This document shows, one piece after another, positions 43,928-53,600 of a stretch of DNA of 64,000 nucleotides; positions within the stretch are counted from its first letter, which is position 1, and each line of letters opens with the position of its first letter. The position numbers and the translations under genes were made by a program. The stretch lies in contig NZ_JACARC010000037.1 in assembly GCF_013386825.1 (NCBI RefSeq), positions 1 to 64,000 on the forward strand, read 5' to 3'. The DNA comes from Pseudomonas sp. IPO3778 (lineage in GTDB: Bacteria; Pseudomonadota; Gammaproteobacteria; Pseudomonadales; Pseudomonadaceae). The notes under the pieces were generated by a model. That model did not search any database, was not told the origin of the DNA, and saw only the letters and a list, made by a program, of their open reading frames with translations.

Positions 43928-44812
43928 TCAATTCACGTCTTTCAAGGCGCTGGCCAGGGCTTCGATAAACCGTTCGAGGGTCGGCGGCAATGAGCGTTTG
44001 GGCATGGTCAGGACTTGAATCGCCCGGTCCGAAAATTGCGGGTTCGACAGGGCAACCGATATCAGGTCGTCACTTCCATTGGCTCGATGGCTGATCGACC
44101 CACCAAACGCGATGGTGTCCGTGTGGCGAACGAACTCATGGATGGCGCCCGAGTAATTGCAGGTCATGACATGGTTAAACGTCAGCCCTTCCATCTGGCA
44201 CACCAGGTCGAACAATTGGCGCTGGGTAGAGCCTTGTGGGGTCAGCGCCAGCGGGTAAGGTGCCAGCGCCCGAAGCGGCAGTTGCTTGAGTGCCGCCAAC
44301 GGGTGCCCCACCCGCATCACGGCGCGGATCGGCGAGCGACTTGAATGCAGGACTTCAACGCCTTCAATGGGTGCGGTGCTGAACACCAACCCCACATCAG
44401 CCTCGCCGCGCCTCACTTTCTCCGCACAGTCGTGAGGCGACATCACCTCCAGCACATACTGGAACGCCGGGTTGTGCTGGTAATGCCGGATCAGCACCTG
44501 GGGCAGGAAGTAACGGGAAAGCCCCTCGGTTGATACCAGCCGGACAACTTTCGCACCGGGGTAATCACCGGCGCGCAACTCAGACAGCAGGCTTTGTTCT
44601 TCCAGCGAGGCGCGTCGGGCGTGGTCGGCCAGGGCGCTGCCGGCCGCCGTCGGCTGCATGCCCCGCGGGCGTCGCTCGAACAACGGCACACCGATGTTTT
44701 CTTCCAGCAATGCGATCTGGCGACTGACTGCACTGGGCGCGATGTGCAGGCGTTCGCCGGCGGCGGCCAGTGACCCTGAATCGATCACGGCCAGGAAATA
44801 GCGGTAGTCCAC
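43928..44812 (-). CDS. LysR-family transcriptional regulator
   Basis: A 294-residue regulator with N-terminal HTH (FLAVIDSGSLAAAGERLHIAPSAVSRQIALLEENIGVPLFERR) and a LysR substrate-binding domain (about 90-290). It diverges from the M20 peptidase gene across 119 bases and may control that gene or the nitrilase downstream of it. Confidence 0.9.
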   Translation of the reverse strand: MDYRYFLAVIDSGSLAAAGERLHIAPSAVSRQIALLEENIGVPLFERRPRGMQPTAAGSALADHARRASLEEQSLLSELRAGDYPGAKVVRLVSTEGLSRYFLPQVLIRHYQHNPAFQYVLEVMSPHDCAEKVRRGEADVGLVFSTAPIEGVEVLHSSRSPIRAVMRVGHPLAALKQLPLRALAPYPLALTPQGSTQRQLFDLVCQMEGLTFNHVMTCNYSGAIHEFVRHTDTIAFGGSISHRANGSDDLISVALSNPQFSDRAIQVLTMPKRSLPPTLERFIEALASALKDVN

Positions 44813-44931
44813 GGTTTGACTCCTTCACCAAAGCATCTATTTATTAGAAGTCAAACGTCAAAAAACAGCAATATACAGTACGACAACGGGCTCCTATATT
44901 GGGTTGAATCCCCGCCCACACCGGAACTGTC

Positions 44932-46320
44932 ATGTCCAAGCAACAAGCGCTCGCGAGTGTTCGCCAGTACCTGGCCGATGGCCATTTTGAAGCCGACTTA
45001 CGCCGCCGGATCGCCATTCGCAGCGAAAGCCAGAACCCCGGCCAGGCCCACGAACTGATGCGGTACCTGCAACAGGAAATTCAGCCGGCGCTGATCGCCA
45101 TGGGTTTTGAATGCCAACTGCTCGATAACCCGTCCGGCGCCGGGCCTTTGCTGTTTGCGTCACGCCACGAAGGGGCCGATTTGCCCACGGTACTGACGTA
45201 CGGGCATGGCGACGTGGTGCTCGGCTATGACGAGCAATGGCGCGAGGGCCTCAGCCCCTGGGCGCTGACCGTGGAAGGTGATCGTTGGTACGGCCGCGGC
45301 ACCGCGGATAACAAAGGCCAGCACAGCGTCAACCTGACGGCCCTCGAACACGTCATCCAGCAACGGGAAGGACGCCTGGGCTTTAACGTCAAAGTGCTGT
45401 TTGAAACCGGCGAAGAATGCGGTTCTCCCGGGCTGCGGGAGGTGTGCACGGCGCACCGGGACCTGTTGCAGGCGGATGTGTTCATCGCCTCGGACGGGCC
45501 GCGCCTGAACGACAGCCGCCCGACAATATTTCTCGGTTCCCGGGGTTCCGCGCTGTTTTCCCTCAACGTCACAGCGCGGGACAAGGGCCTGCACTCCGGC
45601 AACTGGGGCGGCGTGATGTCCAACCCCGCCGTGGTGCTGGCCAACGCACTGGCCAGCCTGGTGGACCAGAACGGTCGTATTCGCTGCCGCACGCTGGTGC
45701 CTTCGTCCATCCCCGACTCGGTGCGCGATGCCATTCGCGACCTGGATATCCACCAGCACTCCCTGGGCCGCGCCCTGGACGTGGATTGGGGCGAGCCTGG
45801 CCTGACCCTGGGTGAGCGACTGTTCGGTTGGAACACCATTGAAGTCCTGGCCTTTACTGCGGGCAATCCGGCCAAACCCGTCAACGCCATTCCGCCCAGC
45901 GCCACCGCCCATTGCCAACTGCGCTTTGTGGTGGGCACCGACTGGCAACACCTGGAGCACCTGCTGCGCCAGCACCTGGATGCCGAGGGGTTTGAACAGG
46001 TCACTGTCGTGATTGATCGCTGCACCCCCGCCAGCCGGCTGGACCCGGACAACCCGTGGGTGCGCTTCGCCAAACAGTCGATTGCCGACGCCACCCCTCG
46101 GCACATCGCCGTATTACCCAACCTGGCGGGCACCTTGCCCAACGATATCTTCGCTGACGTGCTGGGTTTGCCCACGTTGTGGATACCGCACTCCTACCCG
46201 GGTTGTTCGCAACATGCCCCGGATGAACATGTGTTGGGCTCGGTCGTCCTCGAAGGGCTGCAAATCATGACCTCGCTTTTCTGGGACCTGGGTCACCTCA
46301 CGCCCTTTCACCCACAATAA
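44932..46320 (+). CDS. M20-family metallopeptidase (dipeptidase/deacylase-like)
   Basis: A 462-residue cytosolic zinc hydrolase. Metal and catalytic residues can be placed: His in LTYGHGDVV, Asp in YGRGTADNKGQHS, the Glu pair of FETGEECGSPG, and the C-terminal His in WIPHSYPGCSQHAPDEH. The dimerisation lid domain is present (about 205-330). It could cleave a dipeptide or an N-acylated amino acid. A terminator separates it from the MFS gene downstream, but the pair likely forms an uptake-and-hydrolysis unit. Confidence 0.88.
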   Translation: MSKQQALASVRQYLADGHFEADLRRRIAIRSESQNPGQAHELMRYLQQEIQPALIAMGFECQLLDNPSGAGPLLFASRHEGADLPTVLTYGHGDVVLGYDEQWREGLSPWALTVEGDRWYGRGTADNKGQHSVNLTALEHVIQQREGRLGFNVKVLFETGEECGSPGLREVCTAHRDLLQADVFIASDGPRLNDSRPTIFLGSRGSALFSLNVTARDKGLHSGNWGGVMSNPAVVLANALASLVDQNGRIRCRTLVPSSIPDSVRDAIRDLDIHQHSLGRALDVDWGEPGLTLGERLFGWNTIEVLAFTAGNPAKPVNAIPPSATAHCQLRFVVGTDWQHLEHLLRQHLDAEGFEQVTVVIDRCTPASRLDPDNPWVRFAKQSIADATPRHIAVLPNLAGTLPNDIFADVLGLPTLWIPHSYPGCSQHAPDEHVLGSVVLEGLQIMTSLFWDLGHLTPFHPQ

Positions 46321-46327
46321 AAAATCG

Positions 46328-46347
46328 GGGTCAGACCGACCCTTTTT
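46328..46347 (+). terminator. Rho-independent terminator (weak to moderate)
   Basis: GGGTC-AGACC-GACCC followed by five T residues directly after the M20 peptidase stop. The 5-bp stem is short but GC-rich. Confidence 0.6.
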
Positions 46348-46387
46348 ATCTGCCGCTCACCCCCTTATAAAATCAGGAGCGTCAAGC

Positions 46388-47677
46388 ATGACCGCGTTAT
46401 CGTCCCCCAACGTCGCACCGGCGACCGCCAAGGCAATGCCCCTCTGGAAACCCGTGGGCGCCGCCTTGATCGGCAACACCCTCGAATGGTTTGACCTGTC
46501 GGTGTACGCCTATTTTGCGTTGACCATCAGCAAGGTGTTTTTCCCGGCGGCAGACCCGGCGCTCTCGTTGTTTCTGGCCTTCGCGACGTTCGGCCTGTCG
46601 TTTCTGATCCGGCCGTTGGGCGCCGCCGTGCTGGGTTCCTATGCCGATCGGCAGGGCCGCAAGAAAGCGTTGACGCTGTCCATCATGCTCATGCTGATAG
46701 GGACGGCGATGATCGCGGTGATGCCCGGCTACGCCGCCATCGGGGTGATTGCGCCGATTGGCATTCTATTGGCACGCCTGCTCCAGGGGTTTTCTGCGGG
46801 GGGTGAGTTCGGCAGTTCCACCGCCTTCATGATGGAACACGCCCCGCAAAAGGCCCGCAACTTTGTGGCGAGCCTGCAGTTTGCAAGCCAGGGTTTTGGC
46901 GTGGTCATCGCCTCGTTGTTCGGCTACTTTTTGACCACCCACCTGAATGATCAGCAGATGTTCGACTGGGGTTGGCGCGTGCCATTTTTCTTCGGCTTGA
47001 TCCTCGCCCCGGTGGGCTTGTACATCCGCCGCACGGTGGATGAGTCGCCCGACTTCAAGGAAAGCGCACCGGGTTCCCGGCCGCTGCGGGAAGTGCTGAG
47101 TTCGCAGAAGACCTTGTTGCTGGTGGCCATGGGCGTGCTGATCGTCTCGACGGCGTCCAACTTCATGATCAAGTACATGCCGTCCTATGCCGCCACCACC
47201 CTGAACATTCCCCAGTCCACCGGCTTTTTAGCCACGCTGTCGGGTGGGCTCATCCTGACCGTGGTGACGCCGGTGGTCGGGTTCATCACCGGTTATGTCA
47301 GCCGCATCAAAATCATGCTCTGGGCCTCGGCCATCTACATCCTGGCGATCCTCCCGGCGTTCGTCTGGCTCAACACCGTGCCCAGCACCACCTCGTTGTT
47401 GCTGGTGGTGTCGATGATGGCGTTGATCAAGGCGGTGTACTTTGCGCCGCTGGCATCGCTGATGGCGGATGTGTTTCCGGTACGCACCCGGGTCACCGGC
47501 ATGTCGCTCAGCTACAACCTGGCCGTGACGATATTTGGTGGCTTTGCGCCGGTGATCGCCACCGGGCTGATCGCCCTGACCGGCTCGCAACTGGCGCCGA
47601 GCTTCTACCTGATCGCGGCCGCCGCCCTCAGTATCAGTGCGCTCCTGGTGGCCAGGAGAACATTGCGGCTGGTGTAG
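46388..47677 (+). CDS. MFS transporter, metabolite:H+ symporter family
   Basis: A 429-residue, 12-helix transporter of the MHS type (ProP/KgtP-like): GNTLEWFDLSVYAYFAL in helix 1, RPLGAAVLGSYADRQGRKKAL in loop 2-3 and RLLQGFSAGGEFGSSTAFMMEHAP in helix 4. AGGAG precedes the ATG. It probably imports the substrate or product of the M20 enzyme (inference from proximity). Confidence 0.88.
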   Translation: MTALSSPNVAPATAKAMPLWKPVGAALIGNTLEWFDLSVYAYFALTISKVFFPAADPALSLFLAFATFGLSFLIRPLGAAVLGSYADRQGRKKALTLSIMLMLIGTAMIAVMPGYAAIGVIAPIGILLARLLQGFSAGGEFGSSTAFMMEHAPQKARNFVASLQFASQGFGVVIASLFGYFLTTHLNDQQMFDWGWRVPFFFGLILAPVGLYIRRTVDESPDFKESAPGSRPLREVLSSQKTLLLVAMGVLIVSTASNFMIKYMPSYAATTLNIPQSTGFLATLSGGLILTVVTPVVGFITGYVSRIKIMLWASAIYILAILPAFVWLNTVPSTTSLLLVVSMMALIKAVYFAPLASLMADVFPVRTRVTGMSLSYNLAVTIFGGFAPVIATGLIALTGSQLAPSFYLIAAAALSISALLVARRTLRLV

Positions 47678-47714
47678 CGGCGCTATACATTCCGGGCATA
47701 TCCAGCCACATGAT

Positions 47715-48641
47715 ATGAACCTGATGAATATCGCCCACGTCGACCTCAACCTGCTGAAAACCTTCGAAGCCCTGCACGACGAATCCAGCGCCAGCCGCGC
47801 CGCCGTGCGCCTGGGGGTGACGCAGTCGGCGATCAGTGCGGCATTGCGCCGTCTGCGGGAGGTGTATGGCGATCAGCTCTTCGTACGCACCGGCCGGGGC
47901 CTGGCGCCGACCTTGCGGGCCAACCAGTTGAAACCGGTGATCAGCGAAGCACTGGACCGCTGCCGCCAGAGCCTGGCCATGGTCGACCCGCAAGGCGGCC
48001 ATTATCAGGGCCGTTCGGTGGTGGTGGGGTTGTCGGATGATTTCGAGGTTGCCTACGGACGGCGATTGATCGATGAGATCGCCCGGCGCGCGCCGAAGCT
48101 GCGGCTGATTTTCCGCCAGACCCACAGCCAGATCGTCGCCGCGGCCCTGCTCGACCGCAGCCTGGACCTGGCAATCACCGCCGGCGGCTTTGCCGAGCGC
48201 CGGCTAAGCCGCCAGGTGCTGGGGGAAGGCGATTATGCGTGCCTGGTGGACGCCGCCAGCCTGGCGCCAGGGCAACAGACCATCGACCTCGACGAGTTCG
48301 TGAGGCGTGAACACCTGCTGGTGTCGTCTGGCGGGTTTATCGGGATTACCGACGAGGGCCTGGCCGCGCTGGGCTTGAGCCGCCACGTGGGCGCTTCCAC
48401 CACCCACTTTGCCGCCTTGCCATTTCTGCTCAAGGGCAGCCGGGCGGTGGCGACCATCCCCGGTCACGCGGCCCAGGCCATCGCACGGATGACCGGGCTG
48501 ACGGTGCTGCCCTGCCCGCTGGCGTTGCCGCGTTACCCGGTGGAGCTGGGCTGGCGGACCCAGGCGCCACTCGATCCGTTGCTGCGCGTGGTGCGGGAGG
48601 CGATCGAGGCGAGTTTTACTTCGCCGCCATCAGGCGATTGA
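47715..48641 (+). CDS. LysR-family transcriptional regulator (NodD-like N-terminus)
   Basis: A 308-residue LysR regulator: HTH HVDLNLLKTFEALHDESSASRAAVRLGVTQSAISAALRRLREVYGDQLFVR and effector domain about 95-300. ATG 47715 begins the conserved part; another Met lies three codons on. The reading frame is open upstream into the MFS gene. The 3' end overlaps a small convergent gene by 26 bases. Confidence 0.87.
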   Translation: MNLMNIAHVDLNLLKTFEALHDESSASRAAVRLGVTQSAISAALRRLREVYGDQLFVRTGRGLAPTLRANQLKPVISEALDRCRQSLAMVDPQGGHYQGRSVVVGLSDDFEVAYGRRLIDEIARRAPKLRLIFRQTHSQIVAAALLDRSLDLAITAGGFAERRLSRQVLGEGDYACLVDAASLAPGQQTIDLDEFVRREHLLVSSGGFIGITDEGLAALGLSRHVGASTTHFAALPFLLKGSRAVATIPGHAAQAIARMTGLTVLPCPLALPRYPVELGWRTQAPLDPLLRVVREAIEASFTSPPSGD

Positions 48642-48867
48642 CTTCACTGCGCACCATGTTGGAAAACTCCGGCGGCGACATGCCGTCCAGCTCCGCACGT
48701 ACCCATTCGGACCATTTGCCCTTGCGCTTGGCGCGCTCGCCAAACAGCCGGGCGGCCTCGCCCTTGGCTTTGCCCAGGTTGCTTTGCCACAGGTCGTAGA
48801 GACGGGACTTTTCATCTTCCAGCGCGGCGCGCTCGGCAAGGGGCTTGTTGGCCAGATTGAAGCTCAT
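48616..48867 (-). CDS. Small charged protein of unknown function
   Basis: An 83-residue, strongly charged, helical protein (many Lys, Arg, Glu; Trp in LYDLWQSN and GKWSEWVRAEL) with no signal or membrane segment. I do not recognise the family. It begins at ATG 48867 and its end overlaps the convergent LysR gene. The composition resembles small nucleoid- or RNA-associated proteins, but this is only a guess. Confidence 0.6.
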   Translation of the reverse strand: MSFNLANKPLAERAALEDEKSRLYDLWQSNLGKAKGEAARLFGERAKRKGKWSEWVRAELDGMSPPEFSNMVRSEVNRLMAAK

Positions 48868-49043
48868 GTTGAATTACCTGCTGCACAAATAGGTGACATC
48901 TTACACTGTAGGTCGAAATTTCTTGGTCTGGATTTCACCTAAGCTGACCGCAGGAAAAAAACCTGCAACTTTTGCCAGCTTCAAACACTCCATTCTTCAT
49001 CGAGTGCATTCATTGCCACATTCACCTGCAAGGAGTTAACCCA

Positions 49044-49364
49044 ATGGCTCGCAAATCTGCCGCCCAAGCCGTCGAAGACCAAATCAAGGATCAAGCCTTC
49101 AGTGAGCTGACCGCGCTGATCGAAGAATCGGACAAGCTGCTCAAAAGCAGCGCGTCACTGGTGGGGGAAGAAGGTGAAACCCTGCGTGAACAGGTCGCCA
49201 TCAAACTCAAGCAAGCCCTGGAATCGGTGTCCAATGTGCGTGAGCGCAGCAAGCCCGTCGTGGACGCCACCGAAACCTATATCGGTGGACATCCATGGCA
49301 GACCGTGGCGATTTCGGCCGGGTTTGGCCTAGTCGTCGGGTTGTTGCTGGGCCGCCGCAACTGA
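49044..49364 (+). CDS. DUF883 family protein (ElaB/YqjD-like)
   Basis: A 106-residue protein with an amphipathic helical N-terminal region (about 1-80) and a C-terminal membrane anchor (WQTVAISAGFGLVVGLLLGRRN). E. coli ElaB, YqjD and YgaM of this type bind ribosomes and the inner membrane in stationary phase. The start has AAGGAG. Upstream lies GCAGG/CCTGC around seven A residues (48950-48966). Confidence 0.85.
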   Translation: MARKSAAQAVEDQIKDQAFSELTALIEESDKLLKSSASLVGEEGETLREQVAIKLKQALESVSNVRERSKPVVDATETYIGGHPWQTVAISAGFGLVVGLLLGRRN

Positions 49365-49404
49365 CCTGACCGGATGCCTGCGCCCTCCCCGGGCGCAGCG
49401 CGCT

Positions 49405-50442
49405 TCAGGCCTGTGCCAACACCCGTAAGCGCGTCAGCTCTGCCGTTTCAATCTCAATCCCGCCTGCCAGTGCCTTCGCCCTTGTGCGATGGCGTCGATC
49501 CCCCGGCAAACGCCGCAACCCGGCCGCATGCATCTGCCGCACCAGTTCCTGGCTGCGCTCGGCGAAGTTCTGCCCGGCGGTTTTGCTCGGGTCGATCACG
49601 ATCAGCAATTGCCCGGTCCACGGCGTACGGGCGCCGGGGTGATCGGACCAATTGAACTCAAACGAAAAGTTGCCGCCCGTGAGGGCTGCGGCCAGTAACT
49701 CGACCATCATCGACAGGGCCGAGCCCTTGTGCCCGCCAAACGGCAACAGCGCGCCGCCTTCGAGAATCGCCTTGGGGTCCTGGGTGGGCTGGCCGAGGCT
49801 GTCCACGCCCATGCCGGGCGGCAGCCGTTCGCCCTTGCGCGCGGCAATCTGTACGTCGCCGTGGGCGATGGCGCTGGTGGCCAGGTCAAACACGATGGGC
49901 AACCCGTCGGCGCGGGGCGCGGCAAAGGCAATGGGGTTGGTGCCGAACAGCGGGCGGTCGGCGCCATGGGGCACCACGCAGGTCATGCTGTTGACCACGC
50001 TCAAGGCCACCAGGCCTTCTTCGGCGAAGGGTTCCACATCCGGCCAAAGGGCCGCGAAATGGTGGGAATTGTGAATCGCCAACAAGGCAATCCCGGCACT
50101 GCGGGCCTTTTCCACCAACAACGGGCGGGCGGCTTGCAGCGCGGGCTGGGCGAAGCCATTGGCGGCATCGACGCGAATGAAACCACTGGCGACATCCTCG
50201 ACCACCGGCACGGCCTTGCCGTCGACCCAGCCACTGGCCAGGGTCGAAACGTAACCGGGAATGCGAAACACACCGTGACTGTGGGCCCCGTCGCGCTCGG
50301 CGCTGGCGCAGTTCTCGGCCAGCACCTGGGCCACCTCGGCCGACGTGCCGTGGCGCACGAAGACCTGGCGCAACAAATCGGTCAATTGGGCGTAACTGAG
50401 TCGCTCTGATGAAGACTCGACATCCAAAGGCGATGCAGACAT
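49405..50442 (-). CDS. dpkA: Delta(1)-piperideine-2-carboxylate / pyrroline-2-carboxylate reductase
   Basis: A 345-residue malate/L-lactate dehydrogenase-family protein (novel Rossmann fold) that matches Pseudomonas DpkA over its whole length, with the family motifs RDGAHSHGVFRIPGY, NSHHFAALWPDVEPFAEEG and PFGGHKGSALSMMVELLA. DpkA reduces piperideine-2-carboxylate to L-pipecolate in D-lysine catabolism and pyrroline-2-carboxylate to L-proline, using NADPH. ATG 50442 follows GGGAG. It diverges from the large toxin-like gene. Confidence 0.9.
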   Translation of the reverse strand: MSASPLDVESSSERLSYAQLTDLLRQVFVRHGTSAEVAQVLAENCASAERDGAHSHGVFRIPGYVSTLASGWVDGKAVPVVEDVASGFIRVDAANGFAQPALQAARPLLVEKARSAGIALLAIHNSHHFAALWPDVEPFAEEGLVALSVVNSMTCVVPHGADRPLFGTNPIAFAAPRADGLPIVFDLATSAIAHGDVQIAARKGERLPPGMGVDSLGQPTQDPKAILEGGALLPFGGHKGSALSMMVELLAAALTGGNFSFEFNWSDHPGARTPWTGQLLIVIDPSKTAGQNFAERSQELVRQMHAAGLRRLPGDRRHRTRAKALAGGIEIETAELTRLRVLAQA

Positions 50443-50615
50443 CTGAAGCTCCCGTTTAATTATTGGAAAGGGCAACAGCGTACAAAGAATCGGTCTGCCG
50501 ATTAGACAGGGTTTGCCCCATGGCTGTCGACAGGGAACGCCAGACATATCTAGTCCCCGGGGACGCTGGCGTGTGCGTAGGGTCACTGGCCTCACTTTGT
50601 CCAAGGAGCCGGCAC

Positions 50616-53600
50616 ATGAGCCAGAACCCCCTACCCTATTTTTTTCCTGAAGCCCTGCGCGATGGCTGGAACGTGCAGGACCGTGAACGCCAGTTGGGCC
50701 TGGACCGCAACGACCACGAATTCCTCGGCAAGGTGTTCTTCGCCACCGACACCGCACGCCGCCAACAGTCACCGCCGATGATTGCCCAGCGCATCTGGCT
50801 CGACCAACACGCGCCCGACGCCCTGGAATTGGCCGGCAGCTTCATGCTGAGCTCAACCGCCGCCTACCCCCACGCCTTCCTCTATACGCCTTACGGCGGC
50901 CTGGAAAAATTCGATAACTGCGGGCAACTATTGACCACGCTGGCCGAGCGTTTGAAGGTACCGGCGCAGGCCGCTCGACTCCTGTGTTTTCTGCCCCTGC
51001 AACGGCAGGCCCCACCGGCACCGGACAGCACGCCGGTACTGACCGCCGAGGCCATACTGGAGGGCGTCTTTGAAGCACAGGAAAAAACCCTCAACGCCTA
51101 TCAGGATAAAAACCGCCAAGGGATGCTGGATGAATTAAAACAACTGCCGGCACTGGATACCTGGCTGTCCCAGTTGCTCAACTCGGTCTGTCGCCCGCTG
51201 TTCCCAGGGATCGATGCCAGCACGGCCCATGTCAGCTTTTTCGCCCGCCAGCCTGCCCAGGGCCACACGCCTCGCTGGCTGGACTCATTGCAGATCAATG
51301 AGGCGGTACTGCTGTTTTACCGCGAGCAAAACTGGCCAGTGGGGCAAACCCGGGAGTTTTTCCATCCCGCACGCCCAAAGGCCCCCACCGACACACCGCG
51401 CTGGGAAAGCGCCATCCGCCAAGCGGCCGGGCAGTTGGTGCCGTTTCTGCACAGCGCCCTGGAGACGTTCTGGAACACCGAGGTCTCGCCAAACCTCTCC
51501 CGCCGGCGCTTTTTCGCCCAGGCCATGGGCGCCAACGCTCGCCTGGACATCCTGCTCAAGCGCCAGAACTCAGTCATCAGTGCCACGCAAAGCCAGGCGC
51601 TGGCCGCGCTGTACCAGCCCGAAGCGGCTTCGACCGAGAACCCTCTCAACGCGCTGCGCTTTGAAAAAGTGCAGATTTGGGAGCATCCCGCCCACGCGAT
51701 TTCATTGGCCAGTACCTTGATGATTGGCAACGCCGAGACGTTTTTGTACGCCCCGGGCCTGGGCCTGCAAGTCCTCGAAAACTACCCTGACCTGATGGAC
51801 ACCCTCAAGGCCATGGCCAAGGCGCCCGGGTATGACAATAACTTTTACAACCTGATGTCCCTGGAAGAGCGGGCACTGTTTGTCGGCTTCAAGACACCCG
51901 TATTTTCCGGCCAGCGCATCCAGGGCAATCTGTTCGAGCAACTGTTCGAAGCGATCATCGCCAAACAACAGCAGAACCTCGCCTACGCCCTGGACCTGTA
52001 CCGTCGCACGCGGGACGGCATAGAGGCCTCGGCCCTGGTGGATCATGCGCTGGACGTGCGGTACATGATTGACAGTCAACTGCCGGGCCTGGATGCCGCC
52101 GGACGCTGGACCCCTCATTCGGTGCTGGCCGACCCCACGCGCCCGGTTTCCCTCGCCGCAGAGCGCATCACGCTGCTGCAGAAACAGCTGGCCAGTATCG
52201 AGCAATCGCTGGCGGCGCAGGTCCGGGCGCAACCGGCGTTGGCCAGCCGCATTCGCCAGGCCCTGACCGCGCAATTCAACCTTCACCTGTTGACCGATCT
52301 CGACCCCCAGGACATTTACGTCAACCGATACGCCGGTACCGCAAGCGATACCCCCACCGCAGCGCCCCTGGAAAGCCAAAGCCTCAGCGGTTATTTGGTC
52401 GGGCGCCTGACCCGGGGCCTGGGGCCGATCCCCCAGACGCTCGACCACGGTCTGTACCCTGCGCCGGAAAAGGGCGTCGTGAAAAAGCTCACCACCCTCG
52501 ACATCACCCGGGCCAACGCCATTCTGGGCGCGGCACTGACCCAACTGCGTAGCCTCGACCTCGCCGACCTGCCCCGTGAGCATCTGGAAAACCTCAAGGC
52601 CCCCATGGCCCATGCCATGTCGGTGGCCATTCAGGGAGAAGCCCGCCTCAGGCGCCTCAACAACAGCCTGGACGCCCGCGACGAGGCGCTGATCAACACC
52701 GTGTTTGATCTTCATCGCCCCGATCGACGCCAGCGCCAGGGGCTCAACGGTTTTATTCCGGATGCCTACGCCCTGACCGTGGAACCGCAAAACCAGATGC
52801 AGCGGGTGCCATTGGCCCAGTGCCTGGTGCTCACCGAACGGGGCGGCCTGGACCCTTCCCACTCCGGCCGGGCGATTCTGTGGACCCCGGCGCGCGGCCT
52901 GGAAAGCTTCACCCACATCGCCCAACTGCGTGACGAACTTCAGCGACGGATCACCGATCCCGACCTGCGCATGACCCTCCTGGAGAACCTCGACGCTCGC
53001 CAACTCAAGCCCCACCAGCGCTACCTGCTGGGCAGTTTCATGCAGATCACTGGCGCCGTGGCGCAACATCGCCAACAGTCCTGGATCGACCACTGCATCG
53101 GGCAACGCGCCCACTGCCTGGCGCTGCGTTTGTCGGGCAACGTCGTATTGAACCGTTTTGCCGAGCTGGAACAGGCGTTGCCCGCTACCGACCTGGATCA
53201 CACCGCGCGGATCGCCCAAACCCTGATGGCGCAGCAGTCGTTGCCCGCCTGGCTGGGGATGGCCCCAATCAAGGAGCAGCAACGCCATATCGAGATCCTT
53301 GAGCAATACCGCCACAGCCTCAACGATGGCCAAGACTACCTCCATGACTTTTTCTCCCTGTCGCAGTACGTCCACAACCAACTCACCGCTTTGTTGATGG
53401 ACTACGCCGTGTCCCCGACCAACGTGTACATCACACCCAAACTGGTGCTGGCCGGCCAGCGGCAGAACCTGGTGGACTACGCCCTCAATCACCTCTCCCA
53501 GCAGGCCGCCGCCTTCGACGTCGATTCCACGGCTGCCAGCCTGACCCCTGCCGTCATACGCCAGGTGCTTGCCCGCGTGCCTCTCCAGCGAGACAACCAG

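Noticed and set aside
50463..50615. N-terminal extension of the large toxin-like protein
   Set aside because: ATG 50616 has AAGGAG at ideal spacing; the upstream 51 codons have no ribosome-binding site and lie in the divergent promoter region.
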